DNA of 64,000 nucleotides from Streptomyces atratus (GTDB taxonomy: Bacteria > Actinomycetota > Actinomycetes > Streptomycetales > Streptomycetaceae), in NCBI RefSeq assembly GCF_900119365.1, contig NZ_FPJO01000008.1:235076-299075 (forward strand), given 5' to 3'. The notes under the pieces were generated by a model. The model was not told the origin of the DNA, made no database searches, and saw only the letters and a program-made list of their open reading frames with translations. The position numbers and the translations under genes were made by a program. This document shows, in pieces, positions 53,872-61,286 of the stretch (position 1 is the stretch's first letter; the number at the start of each line of letters is the position of its first letter).

Positions 53872-54413
53872 GCCGCACCCCTCTCGCTCAGCAGCGCATG
53901 GAGCTCCGCCGCGGACTCCTGCACGGTCTGCCGGTGCGACTCGATCCGCAGGTCCGGCGACTCGGGCGCCTCGTACGGGTCGTCGACCCCGGTGAGCCCG
54001 CTGATCTCGCCCGCCGCCTGCTTGGCGTAGAGCCCCTTCACATCGCGTTCGGAGCACACCTCGACCGGAGTCGCGACATGCACCTCCAGATAGGCGGTGC
54101 CCTCGGTCCGGTGCCGCTTGCGTACCGCGTCCCGGCTGTCCGCGTACGGGGCGATGACCGGGACCAGCACCTTCACGCCGTTGGCCGCCAGCAGCTCGGC
54201 GACGAAGCCGATCCGCTGGACGTTGGTGTGGCGGTCCTCGCGGGAGAAGCCGAGACCCGCGGAGAGGAACTCCCGGATCTCGTCGCCGTCGAGCACCTCC
54301 ACACGATGGCCCTCACCGCGCAGCCGCCCGGCGAGTTCGTACGCGATGGTGGTCTTGCCCGCGCTCGGCAGACCGGTCAGCCAGATGGTGGCTCCCGTCT
54401 CCGTCACGCTCAT
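53868..54413 (-). CDS. cysC: Adenylylsulfate kinase
   Basis: A 181-aa APS kinase that phosphorylates APS to PAPS. P-loop GLPSAGKTTIA, then EVLDGDEIREFLSAGLGFSREDR, NVQRIGFVAELLAANG, VIAPYADSRDAVR and GLYAKQAAGEISGLTGVDDPYEAP. AGGAGA lies 6 bases before ATG 54413, which I prefer to the coupled ATG at 54437 that would add eight residues. Confidence 0.95.
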   Translation of the reverse strand: MSVTETGATIWLTGLPSAGKTTIAYELAGRLRGEGHRVEVLDGDEIREFLSAGLGFSREDRHTNVQRIGFVAELLAANGVKVLVPVIAPYADSRDAVRKRHRTEGTAYLEVHVATPVEVCSERDVKGLYAKQAAGEISGLTGVDDPYEAPESPDLRIESHRQTVQESAAELHALLSERGAA

Positions 54414-54436
54414 CGAAGTCTCCTGATCAGTCGTCA

Positions 54437-55138
54437 TCAGTCGTGCAGCCCGCACTCGGTCTTGCCCCGGCCGGCCCAGCGGCCGGCGCGGACGTCCTCG
54501 CCCTCCAGCACCCGGCGGGTGCAGGGCGCGCAGCCCACGGAGGCATAGCCGTCCATCAGCAGCGGGTTGGTGAGTACGCCGTGCTCCGCGACGTACGCGT
54601 CGACGTCGTCCTGCGTCCAGCGGGCGATCGGTGAGATCTTCACCTTCTGCCGCTTGCGGTCCCAGCCGACGACCGGGGTGTTCGCCCGGGTGGGGGACTC
54701 GTCGCGGCGCAGCCCGGTCGCCCAGGCCGTGTACCCGGTCAGGCCCTCTTCGAGAGGCTTGACCTTGCGCAGCCCACAGCACAGGTCGGGGTCGCGGTCG
54801 TGCAGCTTCGGCCCGTACTCGGCGTCCTGCTCGGCCACCGTCTGCCGGGGGGTCAGCGTGATGACGTTGACGTCCATCACGGCCTCGACCGCGTCACGCG
54901 TGCCGATCGTCTCCGGGAAGTGGTAGCCGGTGTCGAGGAAGACCACGTCGACGCCGGGGAGGACGCGCGAGGCGAGGTGCGCGACGACCGCGTCCTCCAT
55001 GGAGGACGTGACGCAGAACTTCCCGCCGAAGGTGTCGGCGGCCCACTTCAGGATCTCCGGCGCGGAGGCGTCCTCCAGCTCACGGCCGGCCCGTTCGGCC
55101 AGGGGCTCAAGGTCCTCGGTCTGCAGAGTCCGAGTCAT
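54437..55138 (-). CDS. cysH: APS/PAPS reductase, iron-sulfur type
   Basis: A 233-aa reductase that makes sulfite from APS or PAPS with thioredoxin. VTSSMEDAVVAHLA is the PP-loop-like site. The cysteine pairs LCCGLRKVKPL and VGCAPCTRRV are the [4Fe-4S] ligands of APS reductases, and the catalytic Cys is in the final ECGLHD. So by motif it is of the APS-reductase kind although cysC is next to it. ATG overlaps the stop of the zinc-ribbon gene. Confidence 0.95.
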   Translation of the reverse strand: MTRTLQTEDLEPLAERAGRELEDASAPEILKWAADTFGGKFCVTSSMEDAVVAHLASRVLPGVDVVFLDTGYHFPETIGTRDAVEAVMDVNVITLTPRQTVAEQDAEYGPKLHDRDPDLCCGLRKVKPLEEGLTGYTAWATGLRRDESPTRANTPVVGWDRKRQKVKISPIARWTQDDVDAYVAEHGVLTNPLLMDGYASVGCAPCTRRVLEGEDVRAGRWAGRGKTECGLHD

Positions 55139-55314
55139 ATCCCTTCCCCTTCGACGTCGTTGCGCTGCAGTCCCCGGGCCAGCAGGCCCAGGAACTTGAG
55201 CTGGAACGCGCGGTTGCAGGAGGCACATGCCCACGCGCCGTGGCCGCTCTCGTGCGGGCGCAGGTCCTCGTTCCCGCAGTACGGGCAGTGGAACGGTGCG
55301 GCGCGTTCGCTCAT
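55135..55314 (-). CDS. Small zinc-ribbon protein of the sulfur operon
   Basis: A 59-aa protein with two CxxC pairs (FHCPYCGNED and WACASCNRAFQLKFLGL), a typical zinc ribbon, and a short C-terminal helix. It overlaps sir and cysH by 4 bases on each side, so it is translated with them. Small proteins at this position occur in actinomycete sulfate operons; the role is unknown, perhaps electron transfer or assembly for Sir or CysH. Confidence 0.85.
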   Translation of the reverse strand: MSERAAPFHCPYCGNEDLRPHESGHGAWACASCNRAFQLKFLGLLARGLQRNDVEGEGI

Positions 55315-57008
55315 GACAGCGACTCCGCACCGGCCCGCGCCGCCCAGGCCGCGAACCGTTCGCCGTCCTCGCGCTCCTCCTGGAAACGGCCCAGGACCCG
55401 CTCGACGTAGTCGGGCAGCTCGGCCGAAGTGACCTTCAGGCCACGGACCTTGCGGCCGAACCCGGCCTCCAGGCCCAGGGCGCCGCCCAGGTGCACCTGA
55501 TAGCCCTCGACCTGGTTGCCGTCGTCGTCCAGCACGAGCTGGCCCTTGAGGCCGATGTCGGCGGTCTGAATGCGGGCGCACGCGTTGGGGCAGCCGTTGA
55601 GGTTGATGGTGAGCGGCTCGTCGAAGTCCGGCAGGCGGCGCTCCAGTTCGTCGATGAGCGCCGCGCCGCGCGCCTTCGTCTCGACGATCGCCAGCTTGCA
55701 GAACTCGATGCCGGTGCAGGCCATCGTGCCGCGCCGGAACGGCGAGGGCCGCACCTGGAAGTCGAGCGCCTCCAGCCCGGCGACCAGGGAGTCCACCTGG
55801 TCCTGCGCCACATCGAGAATGATCATCTTCTGCTCGACGGTGGTGCGCAGCCGGTCCGAGCCGTGTGCGGCGGCCAGGTCGGCGATCTTGGCGAGCGTGG
55901 AGCCGTCCACCCGGCCGACCCGGGGGGCGAAACCGACGTAGAAGCGGCCGTCCTGCTGCTGGTGCACACCCACGTGGTCGCGCCAGCGGCTGCTGGGCTG
56001 CTCGGGTGCGGGGCCGTCGGTCAGGGGACGCTTCAGGTACTCGTCCTCCAGCACCTGGCGGAACTTCGCCGGGCCCCAGTCGGCCATCAGGAACTTCAGC
56101 CGGGCGCGGTTGCGCAGCCGCCGGTATCCGTAGTCGCGGAAGATGCCGACGACTCCGGCCCAGACGTCCGGGACCTCGTCGAGCGGCACCCAGGCACCCA
56201 GCCGCTCGGCCAGCCGCGGGTTGGTGGAGAGCCCGCCACCGACCCAGACGTCGAAGCCCGGACCGTGCTCGGGGTGGACCACGCCGACGAACGCGATGTC
56301 GTTGATCTCGTGGACCACGTCCTGCACCGGCGAACCGGAGATCGCGGTCTTGAACTTGCGCGGCAGGTTGGAGAATTCCTTGTTGCCGATGTACCGGTCG
56401 TGGATCTCGTCGACGGCGGGTGTGCCGTCGATGATCTCGTCGGCGGCGATGCCGGCCACGGGGGAGCCGATGATCACGCGGGGGCAGTCGCCGCACGCCT
56501 CGGTGGTGGAGAGCCCGACGGCCTCCAGCTTCTCCCAGATCGCCGGGACGTCCTCGATGCGGATCCAGTGCAGCTGGATGTTCTGCCGGTCGGTGATGTC
56601 GGCGGTGCCGCGCGCGTACTCCTGCGAGATCTCGCCGATCACCCGCAGCTGTGCGGTGGTCAGCCGGCCGCCGTCGATCCGGACCCGCAGCATGAAGTAC
56701 TTGTCGTCCAGCTCCTCCGGCTCCAGGACCGCGGTCTTGCCGCCGTCGATCCCGGGCTTGCGCTGGGTGTAGAGACCCCACCAGCGCATCCGGCCGCGGA
56801 GATCGTTGGGGTCGATCGAGTCGAAGCCGCGCTTGGAATAGATCGTCTCAATGCGTGTCCGCACATTGAGACCGTCGTCGTCCTTCTTGAACTGCTCATT
56901 GCCGTTGAGCGGAGTGTGGTGCCCCACGGCCCACTGGCCTTCGCCACGGTGGCGTCCGGCCTTGCGGCGGGGCGTGGTGGTCGCAGGCTGTTCCGGGGTA
57001 GCGGCCAT
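55311..57008 (-). CDS. sir: Ferredoxin-type assimilatory sulfite reductase
   Basis: A 565-aa siroheme/[4Fe-4S] enzyme that reduces sulfite to sulfide in the cytoplasm. QFKKDDDGLNVRTRIETIYSKRGFDSI opens the conserved part; TTEACGDCPRVI carries the Cys that forms the Tyr-Cys crosslink in NirA-like enzymes; cluster and siroheme ligands are in TMACTGIEFCKLA and INLNGCPNACAR. RQNIQLHWI is the substrate-binding arginine region. ATG 57008 gives MAATPEQPATTTPRRKAGRH; the open frame to 57248 is not coding. First structural gene of the operon, after a leader peptide. Confidence 0.95.
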   Translation of the reverse strand: MAATPEQPATTTPRRKAGRHRGEGQWAVGHHTPLNGNEQFKKDDDGLNVRTRIETIYSKRGFDSIDPNDLRGRMRWWGLYTQRKPGIDGGKTAVLEPEELDDKYFMLRVRIDGGRLTTAQLRVIGEISQEYARGTADITDRQNIQLHWIRIEDVPAIWEKLEAVGLSTTEACGDCPRVIIGSPVAGIAADEIIDGTPAVDEIHDRYIGNKEFSNLPRKFKTAISGSPVQDVVHEINDIAFVGVVHPEHGPGFDVWVGGGLSTNPRLAERLGAWVPLDEVPDVWAGVVGIFRDYGYRRLRNRARLKFLMADWGPAKFRQVLEDEYLKRPLTDGPAPEQPSSRWRDHVGVHQQQDGRFYVGFAPRVGRVDGSTLAKIADLAAAHGSDRLRTTVEQKMIILDVAQDQVDSLVAGLEALDFQVRPSPFRRGTMACTGIEFCKLAIVETKARGAALIDELERRLPDFDEPLTINLNGCPNACARIQTADIGLKGQLVLDDDGNQVEGYQVHLGGALGLEAGFGRKVRGLKVTSAELPDYVERVLGRFQEEREDGERFAAWAARAGAESLS

Positions 57009-57066
57009 GACGATACGTCCTTCGGGACTGCAGGAGGGCGGCTCTGAACTGCACACTCGCGTCAAG

Positions 57067-57116
57067 GCGCGGCGGTGCGCAGGGATTGCAGAGAAAAAGG
57101 GGGAGCGCGGCGGTGC
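57067..57116. repeat. 12-bp direct repeat in the sir leader
   Basis: GCGCGGCGGTGC occurs at 57067-57078 and 57105-57116, 38 bp apart, between the leader peptide and sir, with a purine-rich AGAAAAAGGGGGAG run between. On the minus (mRNA) strand this gives C-rich repeats flanking a U5 run. It might allow alternative folds of the leader RNA. Confidence 0.5.
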
Positions 57117-57124
57117 TGGGACTC

Positions 57125-57208
57125 TCAGCTCGCCGGACAGATGGCGCTGGACACGCGGCCGAGGTCGACGTGGCGTCGACTCACCAAGGCAATTCCAGTT
57201 CCAGGCAT
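57125..57208 (-). CDS. Cysteine-containing HVDL-type leader peptide upstream of sir
   Basis: A 27-codon frame reading MPGTGIALV then SRRHVDLGRVSSAIC and PAS before a TGA, ending 117 bases before the sir start. It matches the short actinobacterial leader-peptide pattern (S.RHVDL.RV.SA.C) found before sulfur and cysteine genes, with one Cys codon (TGT) just before the end. By analogy with other Cys leaders it should sense Cys-tRNA through ribosome stalling and control the operon. ATG or the internal GTG (57184) may be the start; neither has a clear ribosome site, so it may be leaderless. Confidence 0.85.
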   Translation of the reverse strand: MPGTGIALVSRRHVDLGRVSSAICPAS

Positions 57209-57397
57209 GACGGAAGCGTGGCACGCGTATCTCGGGCCAGTCCACCACTATCCAAGATGTGGACGAGAGTGTCCCGCATCACGAGATGGTGTGGCGCTCG
57301 TCACTCGGAGTGCCCGGGCCGGCCCGCCCGTGATCGCGGCAATCTCCCACTTGTCGCCGGTGGCCTCACCGCAGGCGGAGGGCTGCCGCCCGTCCCG

Positions 57398-57994
57398 CTA
57401 CCGCCCGGCTCCCGGCCACGGTCCCGGCGTCGCCACCTCCGGCTCCAGCTCCACCTTCGTGTCGAAGAGCCGGAAGCCGCGCCGCAGATAGTTGTCCATG
57501 GCGTGCGGGCCGTCCTTGGAGCAGGTGTGCAGCCACACCCGCTTCGTCGGCGTCCGCTCCGGCCAGCGCTCCGCCAGGTCCCAGGCGCGGGCGACCCCGT
57601 ACGAGAGCAGATGGCCGCCCATCCGCCGCCCCCGGAAGGCCGGAATCAGCCCGAAGTACATGATCTCGACCGCGCCCTCGTCCTGCGGGTCCAGCTCGAT
57701 GTAGCCCGCCGGGGTGCCGTTCTCGTACGCCACCCAGGTCTCGGCCCCCGGCCGGTCCAGGGCCTCCTGCCACTGCGCGTACGTCATGCCGAGCCGGTCC
57801 GTCCACTGGATGTCGCCGCCGACCGCCGTGTAGAGGAACCGGCTGAACTCGGGAAGCGGAATCTGTGACCGCACGATCCGCACATCGCCCTCCGGGACCG
57901 CGGCGGGCCGCAGGTCGTCGGGGGAGGTCTGTTCCAGCGACCAGATGGTCACTTCAGTGGTGGCGGGCGCGGTGGCAGGTACGGAGTTGCTCAT
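57398..57994 (-). CDS. GNAT family N-acetyltransferase
   Basis: A 198-aa GNAT. ETWVAYENGTPAGYIELD and VEIMYFGLIPAFRGRRMGGHLLSYGVARAWDL contain the beta strand and acetyl-CoA loop (RGRRMG), and TKRVWLHTCSKDGPHAMDNYLRRGFRLFDT the motif B region. It resembles small-molecule or peptide GNATs of actinomycetes. ATG 57994 chosen for MSNSVPATAP; the frame is open to 58030. Transcribed toward sir's promoter region; its own stop is 189 bases from the leader peptide. Confidence 0.88.
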   Translation of the reverse strand: MSNSVPATAPATTEVTIWSLEQTSPDDLRPAAVPEGDVRIVRSQIPLPEFSRFLYTAVGGDIQWTDRLGMTYAQWQEALDRPGAETWVAYENGTPAGYIELDPQDEGAVEIMYFGLIPAFRGRRMGGHLLSYGVARAWDLAERWPERTPTKRVWLHTCSKDGPHAMDNYLRRGFRLFDTKVELEPEVATPGPWPGAGR

Positions 57995-58073
57995 GACTGC
58001 CAGGGAACCACGCCCCGCCGCCCGCGCCAAAGCCGGCCCCGAGGCGCGGACGGCGGAGGGGAACCGGAACCGG

Positions 58074-59366
58074 CTACGAGGGGCCCTGGCCGTCCGTACG
58101 TGCCCTGACCACCACCGGAGCCGTCGAGTGCGGCAGCAGATCGGCCGGGTCGTCCGGGTGGATCACCTCCACCTCGATGTCCTCGCCGAAGCGGTACGGG
58201 CGGTGCGCGAGCACCTGGGCGAGATGGCGGCGCATCCGGGAGATCTCCGCCCGCACCGTCACCGTCCGGGTCGCGTCGCCGAAGATGTCCTGGGCGAGCT
58301 CGGACGCCGTACGCCCCTCGCGGTGCAGCGCCAGGGCGTACAGCAGCTCCGCGTGGCGCGGCGAGAGCCGCTGCGTCCAAGTGCCCACCGCGCCCACCAC
58401 ATTGACCCTGAGACCGCGGGGCCGGCTCAGATCGAGCACCACCCGTTGCGGCGCCCCGTCCGAGGGCCCGTCCGCGACCTGAAGCAGCCAGCCGCCGGGC
58501 AGCGGCTCCACCCGGCACATGCCGAGCGACGGCAGCCACACCCGGCCCGGCCGCAACGACTTGGGCAGCGGCAGCCGGTCGACCGGCGGCATCCCGGTCA
58601 CCGCGGCGAGCCAGCCGTGGGTGTCCACCGCCAGGGCCCGGCCGCCCAGCCGGCACACCAGCGGTGCCGCCACCGAACGCAGCCGGTCGATCGCCTGCAG
58701 ATGCCGGTTCCTGATCTCGCTCTCCGCGAGCCTGGCGACCGAACTGACCAGGGCGAGCGTCGTCGGATGGAACGTCGACGCGGGACCGCTCATGTCGACG
58801 ATCCCCATCACCTTGCCGTCCCGCGGGTCACGGACCGGGGCCGCCGCACACGTCCAGTTGTGCAGGGTGCGGACGAAGTGCTCCGAGGAATGGACCTGGA
58901 CCGGGACACGGGAGACCAGCGCCGTACCGATCGCGTTCGTCCCCGTGCTCTCCTCCGCCCAGGCCGCGCCCTCCGCCAGACAGACCTCGTCCGCCCGGCG
59001 CAGCACCGCCGCGTTGCCCCGGCGCCACAGCACCCGGCACTCCACATCGGCCACCACCATGATCTGCTGGGCGGCGTCCGCCAGGGCGACCAGACCGTCG
59101 TTCAGCAGCGGCATCACCTCGCCCAGCGTCGAGCTCCGGCGCCGGTGCTCGATCTCGTCCACACCCAGCAGCTCGCTCTCGGTGGACTGGTCCGGATCTA
59201 TGCCGCTGCGCAGCACCCGGTCCCACGAGGCACCGATCTCGGCCCGCGGGGAGACCGGCGGGCGTACGCCGGCGAGCCTGGCCTCCCTGGCCCGGTGGAT
59301 CAGGCGGGCGGCCTCGGCGGACTGCCGGGCATCCGTTGGTGTCACCCCGAAGGCGCTTGTCTCCAC
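58074..59366 (-). CDS. GAF-domain regulator with C-terminal winged helix
   Basis: A 430-aa regulator. Residues about 10-50 are an N-terminal helical segment (VTPTDARQSAEAARLIHRAREARLAGVRP) typical of AcoR-like activators; residues about 75-220 form a GAF sensor (SSTLGEVMPLLNDGLVALADAAQQIMVVADVECRVLWRRG, STGTNAIGTALVSRVPVQVHSSEHFVRTLHNWTCAAAP). There is no sigma-54 AAA domain. The last 90 residues are a winged helix (LSPRHAELLYALALHREGRTASELAQDIFGDATRTVTVRAEISRMRRHL). GTG 59366 has a GGGGGG purine site; ATG 59384 is the alternative. Targets unknown; it lies just downstream of an acyl-CoA dehydrogenase gene. Confidence 0.85.
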   Translation of the reverse strand: METSAFGVTPTDARQSAEAARLIHRAREARLAGVRPPVSPRAEIGASWDRVLRSGIDPDQSTESELLGVDEIEHRRRSSTLGEVMPLLNDGLVALADAAQQIMVVADVECRVLWRRGNAAVLRRADEVCLAEGAAWAEESTGTNAIGTALVSRVPVQVHSSEHFVRTLHNWTCAAAPVRDPRDGKVMGIVDMSGPASTFHPTTLALVSSVARLAESEIRNRHLQAIDRLRSVAAPLVCRLGGRALAVDTHGWLAAVTGMPPVDRLPLPKSLRPGRVWLPSLGMCRVEPLPGGWLLQVADGPSDGAPQRVVLDLSRPRGLRVNVVGAVGTWTQRLSPRHAELLYALALHREGRTASELAQDIFGDATRTVTVRAEISRMRRHLAQVLAHRPYRFGEDIEVEVIHPDDPADLLPHSTAPVVVRARTDGQGPS

Positions 59367-59562
59367 TCCGGTTTCCCCCCACATCCCAGGCCGGCTCGAC
59401 GATCCATGGGCCCCATCCTGCCGCCGCGAGGAGGCCGGCACCGCATACTCCGCACAATGGTTGCAACCCTTTGCAACTCTGGCGAGGGGGTGGAGGTCCG
59501 TACGAGAGTGGTGGAACACCGTGCGGCGGAGCCTGTGCCCCACTGTTCGGTGTGCACAGCAT

Positions 59563-59598
59563 GGAGGGTGGTGCCGTGTCGGCGCAGCACCACCCTCC
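59563..59598. terminator. Terminator downstream of the acyl-CoA dehydrogenase gene
   Basis: Inverted repeat with 12-bp arms (GGAGGGTGGTGC and its complement) and a 12-base loop, about 34 bases after the dehydrogenase stop on the minus strand. The remaining space to 59366 holds the GAF gene's promoter; no further gene is seen. Confidence 0.7.
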
Positions 59599-59631
59599 GT
59601 TGCCGTGCACCCGAGGGCGGGCCCCAGCCGG

Positions 59632-61269
59632 CTAATCCGCGACCGGCCGCGCCCGTTCGACGACCGAGGCCAGATCGAGGCTGTGCGGCAGCGTGCCGAA
59701 GACCGCGCCCCGGTCCCCGCCCAGCCGTGACGCGCAGAACGCGTCGGCCACCTCCGGCGGCGCCCACCGCACCAGCAGCGAACCCTGGAGCACCAGCGCC
59801 ATCCGCTCGGCCAGCCGGCGGGCCCGCGCCTCGATCCCGTTCAGATCGGCGAGCTCCGTCAGCATGTCCCTGATCGCCCCGTCCAGCCGGTGATCGGCCC
59901 CGCGCGCCCTGCCGACCTCCTGGAGGAACGCGTTCAGCGCCATCGGCTCACGCTGCAGCGCCCGCAGCACGTCCAGCGCCTGCACATTGCCCGAGCCCTC
60001 CCAGATCGAGTTGAGCGGCGCCTCGCGCAGCAGCCGGGGCATCCCGGACTCCTCGACGTAGCCGTTGCCGCCGAGACACTCCAGCGCCTCGGCCACCAGC
60101 GGCGTGCACTGCTTGGTCACCCAGTACTTCGCCGCGGGCACCGCGATCCGCAGGAAGGCCAGCTCGCTCGCCGAGCCGTCGTCGTACGCCGCAGCCAGCC
60201 GCATCGCGAGCACCGTCGCGGCCTCCGACTCCAGCGCCAGGTCGGCCAGCACATTGCGCATCAGCGGCTTCTCGACCAGCACCCCGCCGGACACGCTGCG
60301 GTAAGTGCAGTGGTGGATCGCCTGCGCCACCGCCTGCCGCATCAGCGCCGCCGAACCGACCAAACAGTCCAGCCGGGTCGCCGCCACCATCCCGATGATG
60401 GTGCGCACCCCGCGCCCCTCCTCGCCGACCCGGCGCGCCCACGTACCGTCGAACTCGACCTCGGCCGAAGCGTTCGACCGGTTGCCCAGCTTGTCCTTGA
60501 GCCGCTGGATCGCGAAGGTGTTGCGGGTGCCGTCGGGCAGCACCCGGGGCAGCAGAAAACACGTCAGGCCGCCCGGCGCCTGCGCCAGCACCAGAAATCC
60601 GTCGGACATCGGCGCCGAGCAGAACCACTTGTGCCCGGTGAGCAGATACTCGCCCTCCGCGGCCAGCGGCTCGGCACGGGTCGTGTTCGACCGTACGTCC
60701 GTGCCGCCCTGCTTCTCCGTCATCCCCATCCCGAGGAGCACCCCGGCCTTGCGCGCGGCGGGACGCAGCCCCCGCTCGTGCACCGTCGAGGTGAGCAGCG
60801 GCTCCCACTCGGCGGCCAGCGCCGGATCGGTGCGCAGCGCGGGCACCGCCGCGTGCGTCATCGACAGCGGGCAGCCGTGCCCCGCCTCGACCTGCGTCCA
60901 CACCAGGAAGCCGGCCGCCCGCCGCACATGACCGCCGGGCCGGCCCCAGGCGTCGGTCAGGCCCGCGCCGACCGCGTGGCCGAGCAGCCGGTGCCAGGCC
61001 GGATGGAACTCGACCTCGTCGATGCGGTGGCCGTAACGGTCGTGGGTACGCAGCACCGGCGGATTCGCGTTCGCCTGCGCACCCCACTCCTGCGCCTGCG
61101 CGGAGCCCGCGGACCGGCCCAGCTCACCGAGCTCGCCCCGGACTTCGGCCAGGAGCCCGGGTGACGTGTGACGTCGCACCGCCTCGGTGAGCGCCCGGTC
61201 GGCGGCGAAGACGTCGTAGCCGGTCAGCGGCGGTACCTGGTTGGACACGGTGTGGGTGGTGGCTGCCAT
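59632..61269 (-). CDS. Acyl-CoA dehydrogenase family protein, AidB-like
   Basis: A 545-aa flavoprotein, longer than typical acyl-CoA dehydrogenases (about 390), which fits the AidB group. N-terminal PLTGYDVFAADRALTEAVRRH is AidB-like. FAD/substrate segments: GMGMTEKQGGTDVRSNTTRAEP, LTGHKWFCSAPMSDGFLVLAQ, VEFDGTWARRVGEEGRGV, RSVSGGVLVEKPLMRNVLADLALESEAAT and ALECLGGNGYVEESGMPRLLREAPLNSIWEGSGN. The Glu in PLNSIWEGSGN is the usual catalytic position. AidB proteins act on alkylation damage or unknown acyl substrates. Divergent from the BrkB gene by 17 bases. Confidence 0.93.
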   Translation of the reverse strand: MAATTHTVSNQVPPLTGYDVFAADRALTEAVRRHTSPGLLAEVRGELGELGRSAGSAQAQEWGAQANANPPVLRTHDRYGHRIDEVEFHPAWHRLLGHAVGAGLTDAWGRPGGHVRRAAGFLVWTQVEAGHGCPLSMTHAAVPALRTDPALAAEWEPLLTSTVHERGLRPAARKAGVLLGMGMTEKQGGTDVRSNTTRAEPLAAEGEYLLTGHKWFCSAPMSDGFLVLAQAPGGLTCFLLPRVLPDGTRNTFAIQRLKDKLGNRSNASAEVEFDGTWARRVGEEGRGVRTIIGMVAATRLDCLVGSAALMRQAVAQAIHHCTYRSVSGGVLVEKPLMRNVLADLALESEAATVLAMRLAAAYDDGSASELAFLRIAVPAAKYWVTKQCTPLVAEALECLGGNGYVEESGMPRLLREAPLNSIWEGSGNVQALDVLRALQREPMALNAFLQEVGRARGADHRLDGAIRDMLTELADLNGIEARARRLAERMALVLQGSLLVRWAPPEVADAFCASRLGGDRGAVFGTLPHSLDLASVVERARPVAD

Positions 61270-61286
61270 GCCGATACGGTAAGGAC

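Noticed and set aside
49201..54030. Open frame of 1609 codons on the plus strand
   Set aside because: It is antisense to ssuC, ssuB, ssuA, cysN and cysD, all with clear motifs. High GC content removes stop codons from the complementary frame; composition is repetitive Arg/Gly/Val and no domain is seen.
55315..56781. Long in-frame extension of the zinc-ribbon ORF
   Set aside because: It is the shadow of sir in another frame; the ATG at 55314 overlapping the sir stop is the natural start.
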